Of a stretch of DNA of 64,000 nucleotides, positions 1-8,487 are shown piece after piece. Each line of letters opens with the position of its first letter. The first letter of the stretch is position 1. Origin of the DNA: Phormidium tenue FACHB-886 (lineage in GTDB: Bacteria > Cyanobacteriota > Cyanobacteriia > Elainellales > Elainellaceae). The position numbers were made by a program, and so were the translations under genes. The notes under the pieces are model-generated. The model was given only the letters and a program-made list of their open reading frames with translations. It had not been told where the DNA came from and made no database searches. The stretch is from NCBI RefSeq assembly GCF_014764505.1, contig NZ_JACXWX010000004.1:248001-312000 (forward strand). Direction: 5' to 3'.

Positions 1-811
1 GCCAAAGCTGGGCTTCAGCGTCAAGCGTCTGGCTAACCTGACGCGCCAACTCCATTGCCGATCGCAGCGAGTTGGGCGGCGATAGAACTGCCGTAAGCAG
101 GTCTGGCGGAATGGCTTGGAGCTGCTGCCAGTGGGCGATCGCCTCTCCGGGACTGCCCTCTGCCAATGCCAACACCTCCGGATGCTGCAACAGGTCTGCA
201 TAGTTCGCCTGGGTCAGCACTTGAGCGATCGCTGCTTGGCTGAGACGCTGAAACGGAATTTTTTGGCAGCGAGAAACGATCGTAGGCAGCAGCACTTCGG
301 CACTGGTCGCCAGCAGAATTAGGGTGGCGCGTCCTGGCTCTTCCAAAGTTTTTAGCAGTCCGTTGGCAGCGGCTTCTGCCATGCTGTCGGCTTGCTCAAT
401 CACCACGACCGATCGAGCAGCCTCCAGCGGCGGACGTCCGAGAAACCGCGCCACCTCTCGAATTTGCTCCAGCCGTACTTCAGGAGGCGATCGCCGTTTC
501 ACACCTAGCTCTGCTGCTTCTGCTGCCGAGAGCCGCTTCCCTTGATGCAAGTAAGTCGGCTCCACCCACAGCAAATCTGGGTGGTTGCGCTGCTGAATGC
601 GGGTGCTGTAGCTGGCGGCAGGTGATGCAGCCTGCTTTAGCGGAGTACGCCGATCGATCAGCAGAAGTTCTGCAAAACACTGAGCGGCGAGGCTGCGCCC
701 AACTCCGGCTGCTCCTGCAAATAAATAGGCTGGCGCGATGCGATTTTGGGCGATCGCCCTCATCAGCAGCTCAACGGCTTGGGACTGTCCAACTAAACGA
801 GTGAAAGACAT
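1..811 (-). CDS. holB: DNA polymerase III delta' subunit, partial (C-terminus beyond window)
   Basis: The frame is open from an ATG at 811 to the window edge, giving about 270 residues, and begins MSFTRLVGQSQAVELL. This is the AAA+ clamp-loader subunit delta', which helps load the beta clamp onto DNA. The P-loop-like element reads GAAGVGRS, so the usual lysine is arginine; delta' subunits do not hydrolyse ATP, so this fits the family. A sensor-like segment (LLKTLEEP) and SRC (near 'VSRCQ') are present as in clamp-loader proteins. It lies 33 bp downstream of tmk on the same strand, a pairing common in bacteria, and the two are probably co-transcribed. The 3' end is not visible. Confidence 0.9.
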   Translation of the reverse strand, partial: MSFTRLVGQSQAVELLMRAIAQNRIAPAYLFAGAAGVGRSLAAQCFAELLLIDRRTPLKQAASPAASYSTRIQQRNHPDLLWVEPTYLHQGKRLSAAEAAELGVKRRSPPEVRLEQIREVARFLGRPPLEAARSVVVIEQADSMAEAAANGLLKTLEEPGRATLILLATSAEVLLPTIVSRCQKIPFQRLSQAAIAQVLTQANYADLLQHPEVLALAEGSPGEAIAHWQQLQAIPPDLLTAVLSPPNSLRSAMELARQVSQTLDAEAQLW

Positions 812-844
812 GCAGAAGGATAGAAACGCAAAGGATTGAGAAAT

Positions 845-1498
845 TTAAAACCACTGACTTAGGTACTGCTGCAAAACGCTCTGAATCTGCTCAAACACCG
901 CCATCTCATCCAGACTGGCATCAATCCGTACAATCCGATCGGGATTATTTGCGGCAAGCTCACGAAAGCCCTGCTGCACTCGGTAATGAAACTCTAGCGT
1001 TGCTTGCTCCATTCGATCGCCCCCGCCGCTGCGCTGTTTTGCTCTGGTTAAGCCTGTTTCCACGTCTACATCTAGCCATAGCGTCAGATCGCTGGTCAGC
1101 CCTTGGGTAGCGATCTGGTTCAGTTGCTCAATCAGCGATCGATCAAGTCCACGCCCGTAGCCTTGATAGGCGATTGTGGAGTCTGTGTAGCGGTCGCAGA
1201 GAATTACTGCCCCTTGCTGGAGGTGGGGCTGCAGAAAATGAGCCACATGCTGAGCGCGATCGGCAGCATACAGAAGGAGTTCGGTGCTGGCGGCAATAGG
1301 TTCTGGGGAAGCAGGTTGAAGCAGCAGCTTGCGGATAGCTTGACAGAATTCTGTACCGCCTGGTTCGCGCGTCGTTTGCAGCTGATGCAGGCTACCAGCG
1401 AAGCGATCGCTGTCTTGGAGCCAAGCCTGCGATCGCTTCAACTGTGTCGTTTTGCCACAGCCTTCCACTCCTTCAAAAACGATAAGTTTTCCCTGCAT
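845..1498 (-). CDS. tmk: Thymidylate kinase (dTMP kinase)
   Basis: The 217-residue protein has normal length for Tmk, which phosphorylates dTMP to dTDP with ATP in DNA precursor synthesis. Visible motifs are the N-terminal P-loop EGVEGCGKTT (about residues 9-18), the TREPGGT motif that contacts substrate, the DRYTDST motif (DRY/DRF family signature) and the arginine-containing lid region RSGGGDR. It starts at ATG 1498 and is followed by holB on the same strand. Nothing is odd about it. The identification rests on motifs and on the tmk-holB order. Confidence 0.96.
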   Translation of the reverse strand: MQGKLIVFEGVEGCGKTTQLKRSQAWLQDSDRFAGSLHQLQTTREPGGTEFCQAIRKLLLQPASPEPIAASTELLLYAADRAQHVAHFLQPHLQQGAVILCDRYTDSTIAYQGYGRGLDRSLIEQLNQIATQGLTSDLTLWLDVDVETGLTRAKQRSGGGDRMEQATLEFHYRVQQGFRELAANNPDRIVRIDASLDEMAVFEQIQSVLQQYLSQWF

Positions 1499-1626
1499 GG
1501 CACTTCTTTTACAGCAGCATCTAGCTCAATTTGAAGAAGTTCAATATAGCGCTTTCGGCCGGCGGCAGATCGATTTTTGCGGTTGCGTGTCGCTGTGGCT
1601 GTACCCACACCCAGACATCAAGCCTG

Positions 1627-4107
1627 TCACAGTTTGGAATTTGCAGAACGCTGGGTCAGGCGCACCTCCGGTAAATAGCGGCTCAGCTCCTCCCTGAGCC
1701 GATCGGCTTGATACTCATATAGCTCTAGCTCGATGGCCTCTGGTAGCCGCTCTACAAACGATTGAGCCTGCTCCAAGCTACAGCCCGACAGGCGATACAG
1801 CACATTCCTACCTTCCTGCCGAGAATCTTGATTCAGCGGCGGCTGGGCTGAGAGCTGCCAGCGCTGGGCTGGGGCAATGTCGCGGTGTTCAATCCGGCGC
1901 AGCCCGTTGATCGACCCCAGTACCACCAAGCGATCGCCCACCTGCAGGCGGCGATCATCCAACGGCAGCAGCCCTTCCATCAGGTCAGCGGGCATGGCTC
2001 CCCGCTGGTGAAAGATTGGCACAACGCCGTAGCCGTATGCCACCTGAGACAGCAGCTTGCCGACCAGCGTATCGTCGGTGGCGATCGCATACTCTGTCAC
2101 CAGGATCGTTTGTTCATTAAGCTGAAACAATCCTAAAATATTTTCGCCAAAGGCAGCGCCCGCAAAGGCTTCGCCAGATAGCCCGTAGGCGGCCAAAGCT
2201 TTGGCTTCGGGCAGTAGATTACTCAGGTTATCCCGAAAGCGTTGGTCATAGGTGCGAACGACCAAGCGGATGTCCCGCTCGATCTGCCGCGCTGTTTCCC
2301 GTGCCATCAGCGCTACTTCTAGATTAAGCAACTGGTCTTCTGTCAGCACTACCACGCTTTTTGCCATCGGCAAATTTACCTTGGCAAGCTCTGTAACAGG
2401 ATTGCCAACCAGCACCGGGATCGAAGTCACCGTCACGTTGTCTAGACTTTCGGTAATTGCCACCACAGGCTGCCGAAATTCCCCCAGCAGTGCTGCCACC
2501 CGCTGCCCCACCCGCCCAAAGCCCACTAAAACGATGTGATTTCGCTTGGGGATCGGCGGGCGCTTGCGCAAAAAATCAAAGCGAGAACTGAGCAGGCTGT
2601 CGGTGATCAAGCCCAAAATGCCCAAAACTGAAGCGAGGCTGGCGATCGTAATCAGCCAGCAAACAAACTGCACCCAAGGCGGTATCGCTAAGCTCGGCTC
2701 GGCTAAACCGCCAAAAACATCGCCATAGCCCCCCAGCAGCAAAATTGCTGCCGTTGATGCTGCCTTGCCAAACCCAATTCCAGGAACCGTTAGCAGCAGC
2801 AGGCTTACCCCCAGCAGCCAGAGGGCGAACGCAAACCCCAAGCCGCCGGCGATCACCTGCCGCAGCCGCAGCGCATTCACCCACTGCAAAAATTCGCTCA
2901 GGTTTTGCCGCAGCCCCCGCCGCGCTGTATCCTGCATCGTCTGCTGAAACTGCTGCCAAGGCGTTTCAATCAGGGTTGTCTCGGCAGCGCTAGTGAGGCT
3001 GCCATCGGGTAGTAGAGTCAGCGAGGTGACCGATCTACCCGTTGATCTGCCAACCACCTCCACATAGGCCACAGCGTCTCCTGGCTGAATCCGTGTTTCT
3101 GTATTCCACTGGTAGAACGCACGTGAGGGCACTTCAGCGACCTTTGCCGATCGATAGCTTAGCAGCCGATAAGACCTGCGGTGCAGCGCTGCTGCCATCG
3201 CTCCATCGAAGCGATCGCGTGGCAAAACGCGCTGCTCCACCACCTGCAGCCGCACATCGCCGATATCGAAATAGCCCAAAATTCCTTCTCGCAGTCCTGC
3301 TAGCGCGAATGCAGCTGCGGGCAACTCCGTTGGCTCAAATGCCACAAAATTGCCAAGCTGCTGCTTCAGCAATTGGTTGAGGCTCTGCCGCGACGATCGC
3401 ACCACCAGCCGCACGGTTGGATTCAAGCGGCGGGCAGCAATCGCCGTCTCAATATTGACGCTCTCATCGCTGGTGACTAGCAAAATCGCCCGGCAGTGAG
3501 TAATGCCCGCCTTAAGCAGCACTTCATCATTGCGGCAGTCGCCTACAATCGGTGGCTCCACCAGCAGGCTGGGCAAATCATGCACCTCCCATTCATTCTG
3601 CCGCCGCCGATCGATCGCTGCGACATGAATCTCAAATTCCCGCAGCGCAAACCGCCGTAGATTCAGCACACAGTACTGCCCCAGATCGCCCAACCCACAG
3701 ACAATGAAGCGATCGATTTGCTCTACTGTCTCGCCTGCAGGCGCGAGCGGCTCTTCGCTTGCCTGAATGCTAGTTTCAGCGTTGGTTGTAGCTACAGCCG
3801 CAGTCGGAGCGAACAGATGATGCCAAACGGGGGCAGGTTGATTTGCCCGGTAGCCAAACAGCCGAATAGTTTGCAGCGAGTCGATCTGCAAGGTAGACAG
3901 CTGACTCTGCACAAAAGCGATCGCCCCAGCCTGATCGGGCGTCTCTGAACTGACGAAGCGCAGGTTCAAAGTGCCGCCGTGCCAATCAACTTTAATTTGG
4001 GTTTCAGGATCGGCGAGGGTGCGGTTCAGCAGAGTAGCAATCGCTAGGCGATCGCCGTTTTTTGCCAGCTCTGAAAGATTAGTCTGCGTCATGGGCTGCT
4101 GGGACAC
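1627..4107 (-). CDS. K+-channel-like membrane protein with two RCK/TrkA-N domains
   Basis: This 826-residue protein has four parts. Residues 1-100 match an N-terminal module seen fused to several cyanobacterial proteins (LAKNGDRLAIATLLN). A first TrkA-N/RCK Rossmann domain follows (about 132-250, CGLGDLGQY). A two-helix pore domain spans about 416-503, with a filter-like GGYGD at 459-463. A second RCK domain begins near 523 (VGFGRVGQ) and ends in a TrkA-C-like region. RCK domains gate K+ channels through nucleotides or ions. The pore signature is usually TVGYGD; here the first two positions are L/G, so selectivity is uncertain. It is probably an inner-membrane or thylakoid K+ channel or RCK-regulated transporter. 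It stands alone on the minus strand behind tmk (spacer about 128 bp). Confidence 0.8.
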   Translation of the reverse strand: MSQQPMTQTNLSELAKNGDRLAIATLLNRTLADPETQIKVDWHGGTLNLRFVSSETPDQAGAIAFVQSQLSTLQIDSLQTIRLFGYRANQPAPVWHHLFAPTAAVATTNAETSIQASEEPLAPAGETVEQIDRFIVCGLGDLGQYCVLNLRRFALREFEIHVAAIDRRRQNEWEVHDLPSLLVEPPIVGDCRNDEVLLKAGITHCRAILLVTSDESVNIETAIAARRLNPTVRLVVRSSRQSLNQLLKQQLGNFVAFEPTELPAAAFALAGLREGILGYFDIGDVRLQVVEQRVLPRDRFDGAMAAALHRRSYRLLSYRSAKVAEVPSRAFYQWNTETRIQPGDAVAYVEVVGRSTGRSVTSLTLLPDGSLTSAAETTLIETPWQQFQQTMQDTARRGLRQNLSEFLQWVNALRLRQVIAGGLGFAFALWLLGVSLLLLTVPGIGFGKAASTAAILLLGGYGDVFGGLAEPSLAIPPWVQFVCWLITIASLASVLGILGLITDSLLSSRFDFLRKRPPIPKRNHIVLVGFGRVGQRVAALLGEFRQPVVAITESLDNVTVTSIPVLVGNPVTELAKVNLPMAKSVVVLTEDQLLNLEVALMARETARQIERDIRLVVRTYDQRFRDNLSNLLPEAKALAAYGLSGEAFAGAAFGENILGLFQLNEQTILVTEYAIATDDTLVGKLLSQVAYGYGVVPIFHQRGAMPADLMEGLLPLDDRRLQVGDRLVVLGSINGLRRIEHRDIAPAQRWQLSAQPPLNQDSRQEGRNVLYRLSGCSLEQAQSFVERLPEAIELELYEYQADRLREELSRYLPEVRLTQRSANSKL

Positions 4108-4196
4108 TGCATCAGCTGCATCGTAACCTGGGTTTAGGGAAGCATTGCTGAATGCTGAATTTGGGAATGCCTGCCGCTTCGCTTCATGTCGGTCAG

Positions 4197-4484
4197 TTAA
4201 ATGACCCAGTGTCCTCGACGGCGGATAATCTGCTCTCTGAGGGCATCCCTGAGCTGATCTTCTGAAATCAGATGTTGATCCATCAGCAGTTCGCCCAATT
4301 TCTTAGACTGCACCTGCTGTCTGGTCAGGGCTGTTTCAAGCTGCGGTGGTGTGATCAGCTTGTTTCGAGTCAATATCCAACCCAACTGAATGCTTCCATC
4401 GGTAAAGTGATCTACAACTATCCCAGTATCTTTAGAAGCTGCATCCGCAGGCTGGGTCGCAATGGTGCACTGATACCACGACAT
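4197..4484 (-). CDS. Small protein made of a stand-alone MshEN-like (GspE N-terminal) tandem motif
   Basis: The protein has 95 residues. Residues 33-56 and 62-85 are two copies of the 24-residue MshEN pattern (LG, two hydrophobics, LI, L...L..Q) separated by exactly five residues, as in the N-terminal domain of type II secretion/type IV pilus ATPases that bind c-di-GMP. The arginine before LG is Q or K, and the usual glycine is K or H, so ligand binding may be lost or changed. There is no ATPase domain in or next to the gene. The function is unknown; a small ligand-binding or partner-binding module is inferred. The spacer to cysS is about 250 bp and has no other gene. Confidence 0.7.
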   Translation of the reverse strand: MSWYQCTIATQPADAASKDTGIVVDHFTDGSIQLGWILTRNKLITPPQLETALTRQQVQSKKLGELLMDQHLISEDQLRDALREQIIRRRGHWVI

Positions 4485-4682
4485 AAACGAACCTCCTCAA
4501 CTTAGGAAAAATCACACTAAGACTAATGACAGCTGAGGCACAATTCAGCCAGTACTGTTGACGAACAGCACCAGCGCGATCGTTCCTACTAATCTATCGG
4601 GGTTCGACTAGGAGAATTATGCAATTTGTGGAGGTAATTTTTCAGTCCTGACTTGTAATTTTCGGTCGTGACGGTATGCTAT

Positions 4683-4724
4683 GTGATAAAAAGCAGAAAT
4701 TTAGTGATAAAGAGCAGAAATTTG
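4683..4724. repeat. Near-perfect tandem duplication, about 20-bp unit
   Basis: Two adjacent copies of a unit beginning GTGATAAA and containing AGCAGAAATTT, differing at one or two bases, lie just downstream of the cysS stop codon. It is one of many such short tandem duplications in the spacers of this window. Confidence 0.75.
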
Positions 4725-4738
4725 CTGCGTGGCAGTTT

Positions 4739-6283
4739 CTACTCCCAGTGCCATTCTGTGATACCGCCCGGTTTATCAATCAAAACAACGCCTTTAGCTT
4801 TTAGCTCGTTGCGAATGCGATCGGCTTCTGCAAAGTTTTTGGCTCGCTTGGCATTCTGGCGCTGTTGAATCAAAGCATCAATTCCTGCTTCCTCGGATTC
4901 TGCTACGGCAGGGGTATGTGTTCCATCTGCGCTTACTTGAAGATCGATATCTAGTTTAGTATCTGCACTACCGACGATTGACTTAGGCTTTTCGCTCTTC
5001 AGACCTAGCACTTCAGCTAACACCACCAGCGTTTGCCACTGCTCCCTGAGTACCTCTGAATTTGCAGTGGTTCTACCCTCATGAACTAGGATGTTGCGCT
5101 CCTTCTGGAGCTTCTTGGCAAGCTCAAATAATACTGCCAGCGCACCAGAGGTATTAAAGTCGTCATCCATTGCTGTCTGGAAGCGCTGGACTGCCTCGCT
5201 GTCCTGTGGGATTCGCATTGCTGCTGGATCGCCAAACGCTTCATCATCTGTGTCCGTCCAGCCTAGAGTCTTGCCAGACCTATAGCCAAACTGCAGCCCA
5301 TCTTTCAAGGTGTTCCAGCTTCGTTGAGCTGAGGCGATCGCTTCATCAGTAAAGTCAATTGGGGTGCGGTAATGGGCTTGCAGCACAAACAGCCGAATTG
5401 CCATAGGCTCTGGGGCATTAGGTGCGTCCAGCAGCCCGCGGATCGTCGTAAAGTTGCCCAATGATTTGGACATTTTTTCGCCGTCCACGTTGACCATCCC
5501 ATTGTGCAGCCAGTAGCGAGCCAAAGGCTGACCCGTCGCTGCCTCCGACTGGGCAATTTCATTTTCGTGATGCGGAAACTCTAGGTCAGAGCCGCCGACG
5601 TGGATGTCGATCGTATCGCCCAAGCGATCGCGCACCATCGCCGAGCATTCAATATGCCAGCCCGGACGACCCGCCCCCCATGCTGACTCCCAGGCTGGTT
5701 CTCCGGGTTTGGCGGCTTTCCAAAGGGCAAAATCAGAGGGGTCTTTCTTCTTTTGGGCTTCTGGATCGGTAGCAACCCGTCCACTAGCACCTGCCTGCAT
5801 GTCTTCTAGCTTTCGCCCAGACAGCTTGCCATACTCCGGAAAGCTGTGGACGCTGTAGTAGACATCGCCTTCAGCAGCGTAGGCAACACCCTTCTGCTCC
5901 AACTCCTGAATCAGCCGCTTGATTCCATCTAGCGTATGAGTGGCTCTGGGATACTCATCGGCTTTGAGAATATTTAGCCGTGCCATATCCTCAAAGTAAG
6001 CTTGGATAAAACGCTCCGACACGTCCTCCATGCGCTCCCCGTTTTCTCGAGCGCGGTTGAGGATCTTATCGTCGATGTCGGTAAAGTTCTGCACGTAGTG
6101 AACCCGGTAGCCCCGCCATAGGAGATAGCGCCGCACCGTATCCCAAACAATGTACGATCGCGCATGTCCAAGATGGCAATAGTCATACACCGTAACACCG
6201 CAGCAATACATCTTAATGCTGCCGGGTTCTAGCGGCTCAAAGGATTCTTTGTGGCGGGTTAGCGTGTTGTAGAGGGTGAGCAT
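4739..6283 (-). CDS. cysS: Cysteinyl-tRNA synthetase
   Basis: The class I aminoacyl-tRNA synthetase of 514 residues charges tRNA-Cys. The HIGH motif appears as HLGHAR near residue 37, the zinc-binding CGVT cysteine is near residue 28 with HVGGSD and HHENE further on, and the KMSKS motif is exact (GEKMSKSLGN). The C-terminal tRNA-binding part ends RNELKAKGVVLIDKPGG, typical of CysRS. At 514 residues it is slightly longer than many bacterial homologues because of an insertion of about 40 residues before the last helix. It is a single gene on the minus strand. Confidence 0.97.
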   Translation of the reverse strand: MLTLYNTLTRHKESFEPLEPGSIKMYCCGVTVYDYCHLGHARSYIVWDTVRRYLLWRGYRVHYVQNFTDIDDKILNRARENGERMEDVSERFIQAYFEDMARLNILKADEYPRATHTLDGIKRLIQELEQKGVAYAAEGDVYYSVHSFPEYGKLSGRKLEDMQAGASGRVATDPEAQKKKDPSDFALWKAAKPGEPAWESAWGAGRPGWHIECSAMVRDRLGDTIDIHVGGSDLEFPHHENEIAQSEAATGQPLARYWLHNGMVNVDGEKMSKSLGNFTTIRGLLDAPNAPEPMAIRLFVLQAHYRTPIDFTDEAIASAQRSWNTLKDGLQFGYRSGKTLGWTDTDDEAFGDPAAMRIPQDSEAVQRFQTAMDDDFNTSGALAVLFELAKKLQKERNILVHEGRTTANSEVLREQWQTLVVLAEVLGLKSEKPKSIVGSADTKLDIDLQVSADGTHTPAVAESEEAGIDALIQQRQNAKRAKNFAEADRIRNELKAKGVVLIDKPGGITEWHWE

Positions 6284-6351
6284 GAGGAAAGAGAAGGTGA
6301 GCCAGATGAGGAGCCAAGCTAATCAAATCAAGACGACCCAAGACAAACAGT

Positions 6352-6383
6352 GCTGTCTTGTTGCCTCGCTGTCTTGTTGCCTC
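6352..6383. repeat. Perfect 16-bp tandem duplication
   Basis: GCTGTCTTGTTGCCTC occurs twice with no gap (6352-6367 and 6368-6383). It is probably a slippage product. Confidence 0.85.
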
Positions 6384-6537
6384 TATATTTAGCAACATCG
6401 GTCTAGCAACATCGATATCTACGAAACTCCATCATAGGGCGCGATCGTTCTCTAAACACGGTTACATCCCACGAGTGCTTTGCGGGGGAGCAGGCGACTT
6501 TGCCGATCGCCCTCACACACATCTCGAAATGAACAAG

Positions 6538-6558
6538 TGATAATTAAAATAATAATCA
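6538..6558 (+). promoter_or_regulatory. AT-rich imperfect palindrome, candidate Zur/Fur-type operator
   Basis: The site begins TGATAATTA and ends AATAATCA, giving an imperfect dyad resembling the TGATAAT...ATTATCA boxes of cyanobacterial zinc/iron regulators. It lies 100 bp upstream of the start of a CobW-type metallochaperone. The match is loose, so this is a suggestion from position and composition, not a firm site. Confidence 0.3.
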
Positions 6559-6657
6559 ACAAGACCCGCTTTCGTTGCAGAAACAATTGCTTTACCGCAA
6601 TGATTGCCTCATCGCTCGACGGGTTTCAACTATCCTGAAGTTTTTGACGAATTGGCT

Positions 6658-7809
6658 ATGACCTCAGCAGTGACTTCTAGCCCATCTCCGCAGATGGACG
6701 ATGCCAAACACGGACTCCCCGTTACCATCATCACCGGCTTTTTGGGAAGCGGCAAAACCACCCTCCTGAATCATATTCTCACCAATCAAGAGGGGATAAA
6801 AACTGCCGTACTGGTTAACGAATTTGGCGAAATCGGCATCGACAACGAACTGCTGATTACCCTCGAAAACAACGATGACAATATGGTGGAGCTTAGCAAC
6901 GGCTGTATTTGCTGCACCATCAACAACGATCTAGTGGAGGCGGTCTACCGAGTGCTGGAGCGGCGCGACCAGATCGATTACCTAGTCGTTGAAACAACCG
7001 GATTGGCTGATCCCCTGCCGATCGCCCTCACTTTTTTAGGCACAGAGCTGCGCGACCTCACCCGTCTCGATTCGATCGTAACGCTTGTGGATGCCGAGAA
7101 CTACAGTCTAGATCTGTTCAACAGCCAAGCCGCTTACAACCAAATCCTCTACGGCGACATCATTTTGCTCAACAAAGCCGATCTAGTTGATGAAGCTGAT
7201 CTGGATGCGCTGGAGCTGAAGATCCGCGATGTGAAGGAGGGAGCCAGAATTCTCCGCACGACTCAATCCAAAGTGCCACTGCCGCTAGTGCTGAGCGTTG
7301 GTCTATTTGAGTCCGACAAATACTTTGAGTCAGAGCAGCAACACGGCGATCACGATCATCATGACCATGCGCATGACCACCACGATCATGCTCACGCGCA
7401 TGACCACCACGATCACTCCGCCTGCGATCACGACCATGGGCACTGTGCTCATGACCACGATCACGACCATCACCACTCCAATCACCTAGAGATTGATGGC
7501 TTCACCTCAGTATCTTTCCAGAGCGATCGCCCTTTTGCCATCAAGAAATTCCAGCACTTCCTGGATACCCAACTGCCTGAGAGCGTCTTCCGGGCTAAAG
7601 GCATTCTCTGGTTTGATGAAAGTCCCAAACGCCATATCTTCCACTTGAGCGGCAAACGCTTCTCGCTGGATGATGAGCAGTGGAAAGGACAACCCAAAAA
7701 CCAGGTGGTGCTGATTGGTCAAAATCTCGATCACGCTGCCTTGAAAAAACAGTTAGAAGCTTGCCTCTGCTTGCCCTCCACAAATCGGGGTAAAGGATTC
7801 GGCAAATAG
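6658..7809 (+). CDS. CobW/COG0523 GTPase with a histidine-rich metal-binding loop
   Basis: This G3E-family GTPase has 383 residues from ATG 6658; an upstream TTG at 6604 is possible but lacks support. It carries the P-loop GFLGSGKTT, the family metal motif GCICCTI (CxCC), ETTG and NKAD, and a C-terminal CobW_C domain. Between the two domains, coded by about 7345-7484, is a run of about 50 residues made almost only of H, D and A. CxCC proteins of this family deliver Zn2+ or related metals to client enzymes; the histidine loop probably stores or buffers metal. The substrate metal cannot be read from sequence. An AT-rich dyad upstream may be a metalloregulator site, and a 22-bp hairpin follows the stop. 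Confidence 0.9.
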   Translation: MTSAVTSSPSPQMDDAKHGLPVTIITGFLGSGKTTLLNHILTNQEGIKTAVLVNEFGEIGIDNELLITLENNDDNMVELSNGCICCTINNDLVEAVYRVLERRDQIDYLVVETTGLADPLPIALTFLGTELRDLTRLDSIVTLVDAENYSLDLFNSQAAYNQILYGDIILLNKADLVDEADLDALELKIRDVKEGARILRTTQSKVPLPLVLSVGLFESDKYFESEQQHGDHDHHDHAHDHHDHAHAHDHHDHSACDHDHGHCAHDHDHDHHHSNHLEIDGFTSVSFQSDRPFAIKKFQHFLDTQLPESVFRAKGILWFDESPKRHIFHLSGKRFSLDDEQWKGQPKNQVVLIGQNLDHAALKKQLEACLCLPSTNRGKGFGK

Positions 7810-7810
7810 C

Positions 7811-7858
7811 CAACAGCAATCAAGCTCAGCGGAAACCCGCTGAGCTTGATTGCTGTTG
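7811..7858. terminator. Perfect 22-bp hairpin between convergent genes
   Basis: The left arm 7811-7832 pairs perfectly with 7837-7858 around an AAAC loop. It starts just after the CobW-family stop codon and lies before the end of the convergent Nif11-like gene, so it can serve as a two-way terminator. No strong U-tract follows. Confidence 0.8.
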
Positions 7859-7892
7859 CTTACATAAAGCTGCCCTAATTAAACTCCTAGAA

Positions 7893-8273
7893 TCAAACTC
7901 CTAGATAAGTTTTGCTCAGGTAGTTGATTAGCCGGTTCAAAGGACCAGTTGCCTGCTCTACCTTGCCCACTGTTGCAGTCAGCCCCAGCAGGGTAGAAAA
8001 CGCTGAATCTGACAATTCGCCCGCTTGATGCTTCTGAAATGCATCTACCACAGTAACCAGGTCTTCCACCGAAAATTCGTAGCCATTCTGAGTCGCAAAG
8101 TCTGCCACAACAGGAGCCAGCTCTCCTTTAAGGGCTTCTGTCTCGGCAGCATCTAACTCTACTTCGCTGCTGATGTTGCCATCACCCACACCCAACAATT
8201 CCTCTAGTCGGTGGCGCAACGCTTCATCCTCAGCCGTCTTTTGCATGAATTGCAGCACTGTAGCTGTTGCCAT
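7893..8273 (-). CDS. Nif11-like domain protein
   Basis: The protein has 126 residues and starts MATATVLQFMQKTAEDEALRHRL. The pattern (short N-terminal helix VLQFMQKTAEDEALR, then A...GYEFSVEDL) resembles the Nif11 family, which includes nitrogen-fixation-associated proteins and leader peptides of ribosomal natural products. There is no GG-type cleavage motif or core-like C-terminus, and no maturation enzyme nearby, so a natural-product precursor role is unlikely. The C-terminal half (residues about 75-126) is not recognised. The function is unknown and the assignment is by motif resemblance. Confidence 0.6.
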   Translation of the reverse strand: MATATVLQFMQKTAEDEALRHRLEELLGVGDGNISSEVELDAAETEALKGELAPVVADFATQNGYEFSVEDLVTVVDAFQKHQAGELSDSAFSTLLGLTATVGKVEQATGPLNRLINYLSKTYLGV

Positions 8274-8410
8274 ATCAAAATCGCGCTATAAGGATCGCTC
8301 AAATTATATCAAGGCAGACCCAGAGCGGTAATTAATAAAAGCTGAAGGATAGACGGGAAGACGGCTGCAGCCACACAGTATGCGAATCTTGCATCACCGC
8401 ACTTCGCCCC

Positions 8411-8453
8411 ATGTTTTTGCCTTATGCTTTTGCCTTATGCTTTTGCCTCATGC
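8411..8453. repeat. Three tandem copies of a 13-bp unit
   Basis: Units ATGTTTTTGCCTT, ATGCTTTTGCCTT and ATGCTTTTGCCTC follow one another directly (8411-8449) and are trailed by a partial fourth. They lie in the spacer downstream of the dienelactone hydrolase gene. Confidence 0.85.
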
Positions 8454-8487
8454 TATCGCTTCATCTGCCATCCATCAAAACTTCCCC

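Larger units (their letters stand above)
6284..6657. other. Intergenic spacer between divergent cysS and CobW-family genes
   Basis: No gene was seen in this 374-bp spacer. It contains a perfect 16-bp tandem duplication (6352-6383), two copies of TAGCAACATCG (about 6390-6414) and an AT-rich imperfect palindrome (6538-6558). It must hold the promoters of both divergent genes. Confidence 0.7.

Noticed and set aside
4560-4620. tRNA-like GGGGTTCGACT segment
   Set aside because: The T-loop consensus TTCRANNC is not met and no cloverleaf can be drawn with an acceptor stem.
7893-8273. Natural-product leader peptide
   Set aside because: It is Nif11-like, but lacks a double-glycine cleavage site, a core-like C-terminus and any nearby maturation enzyme.
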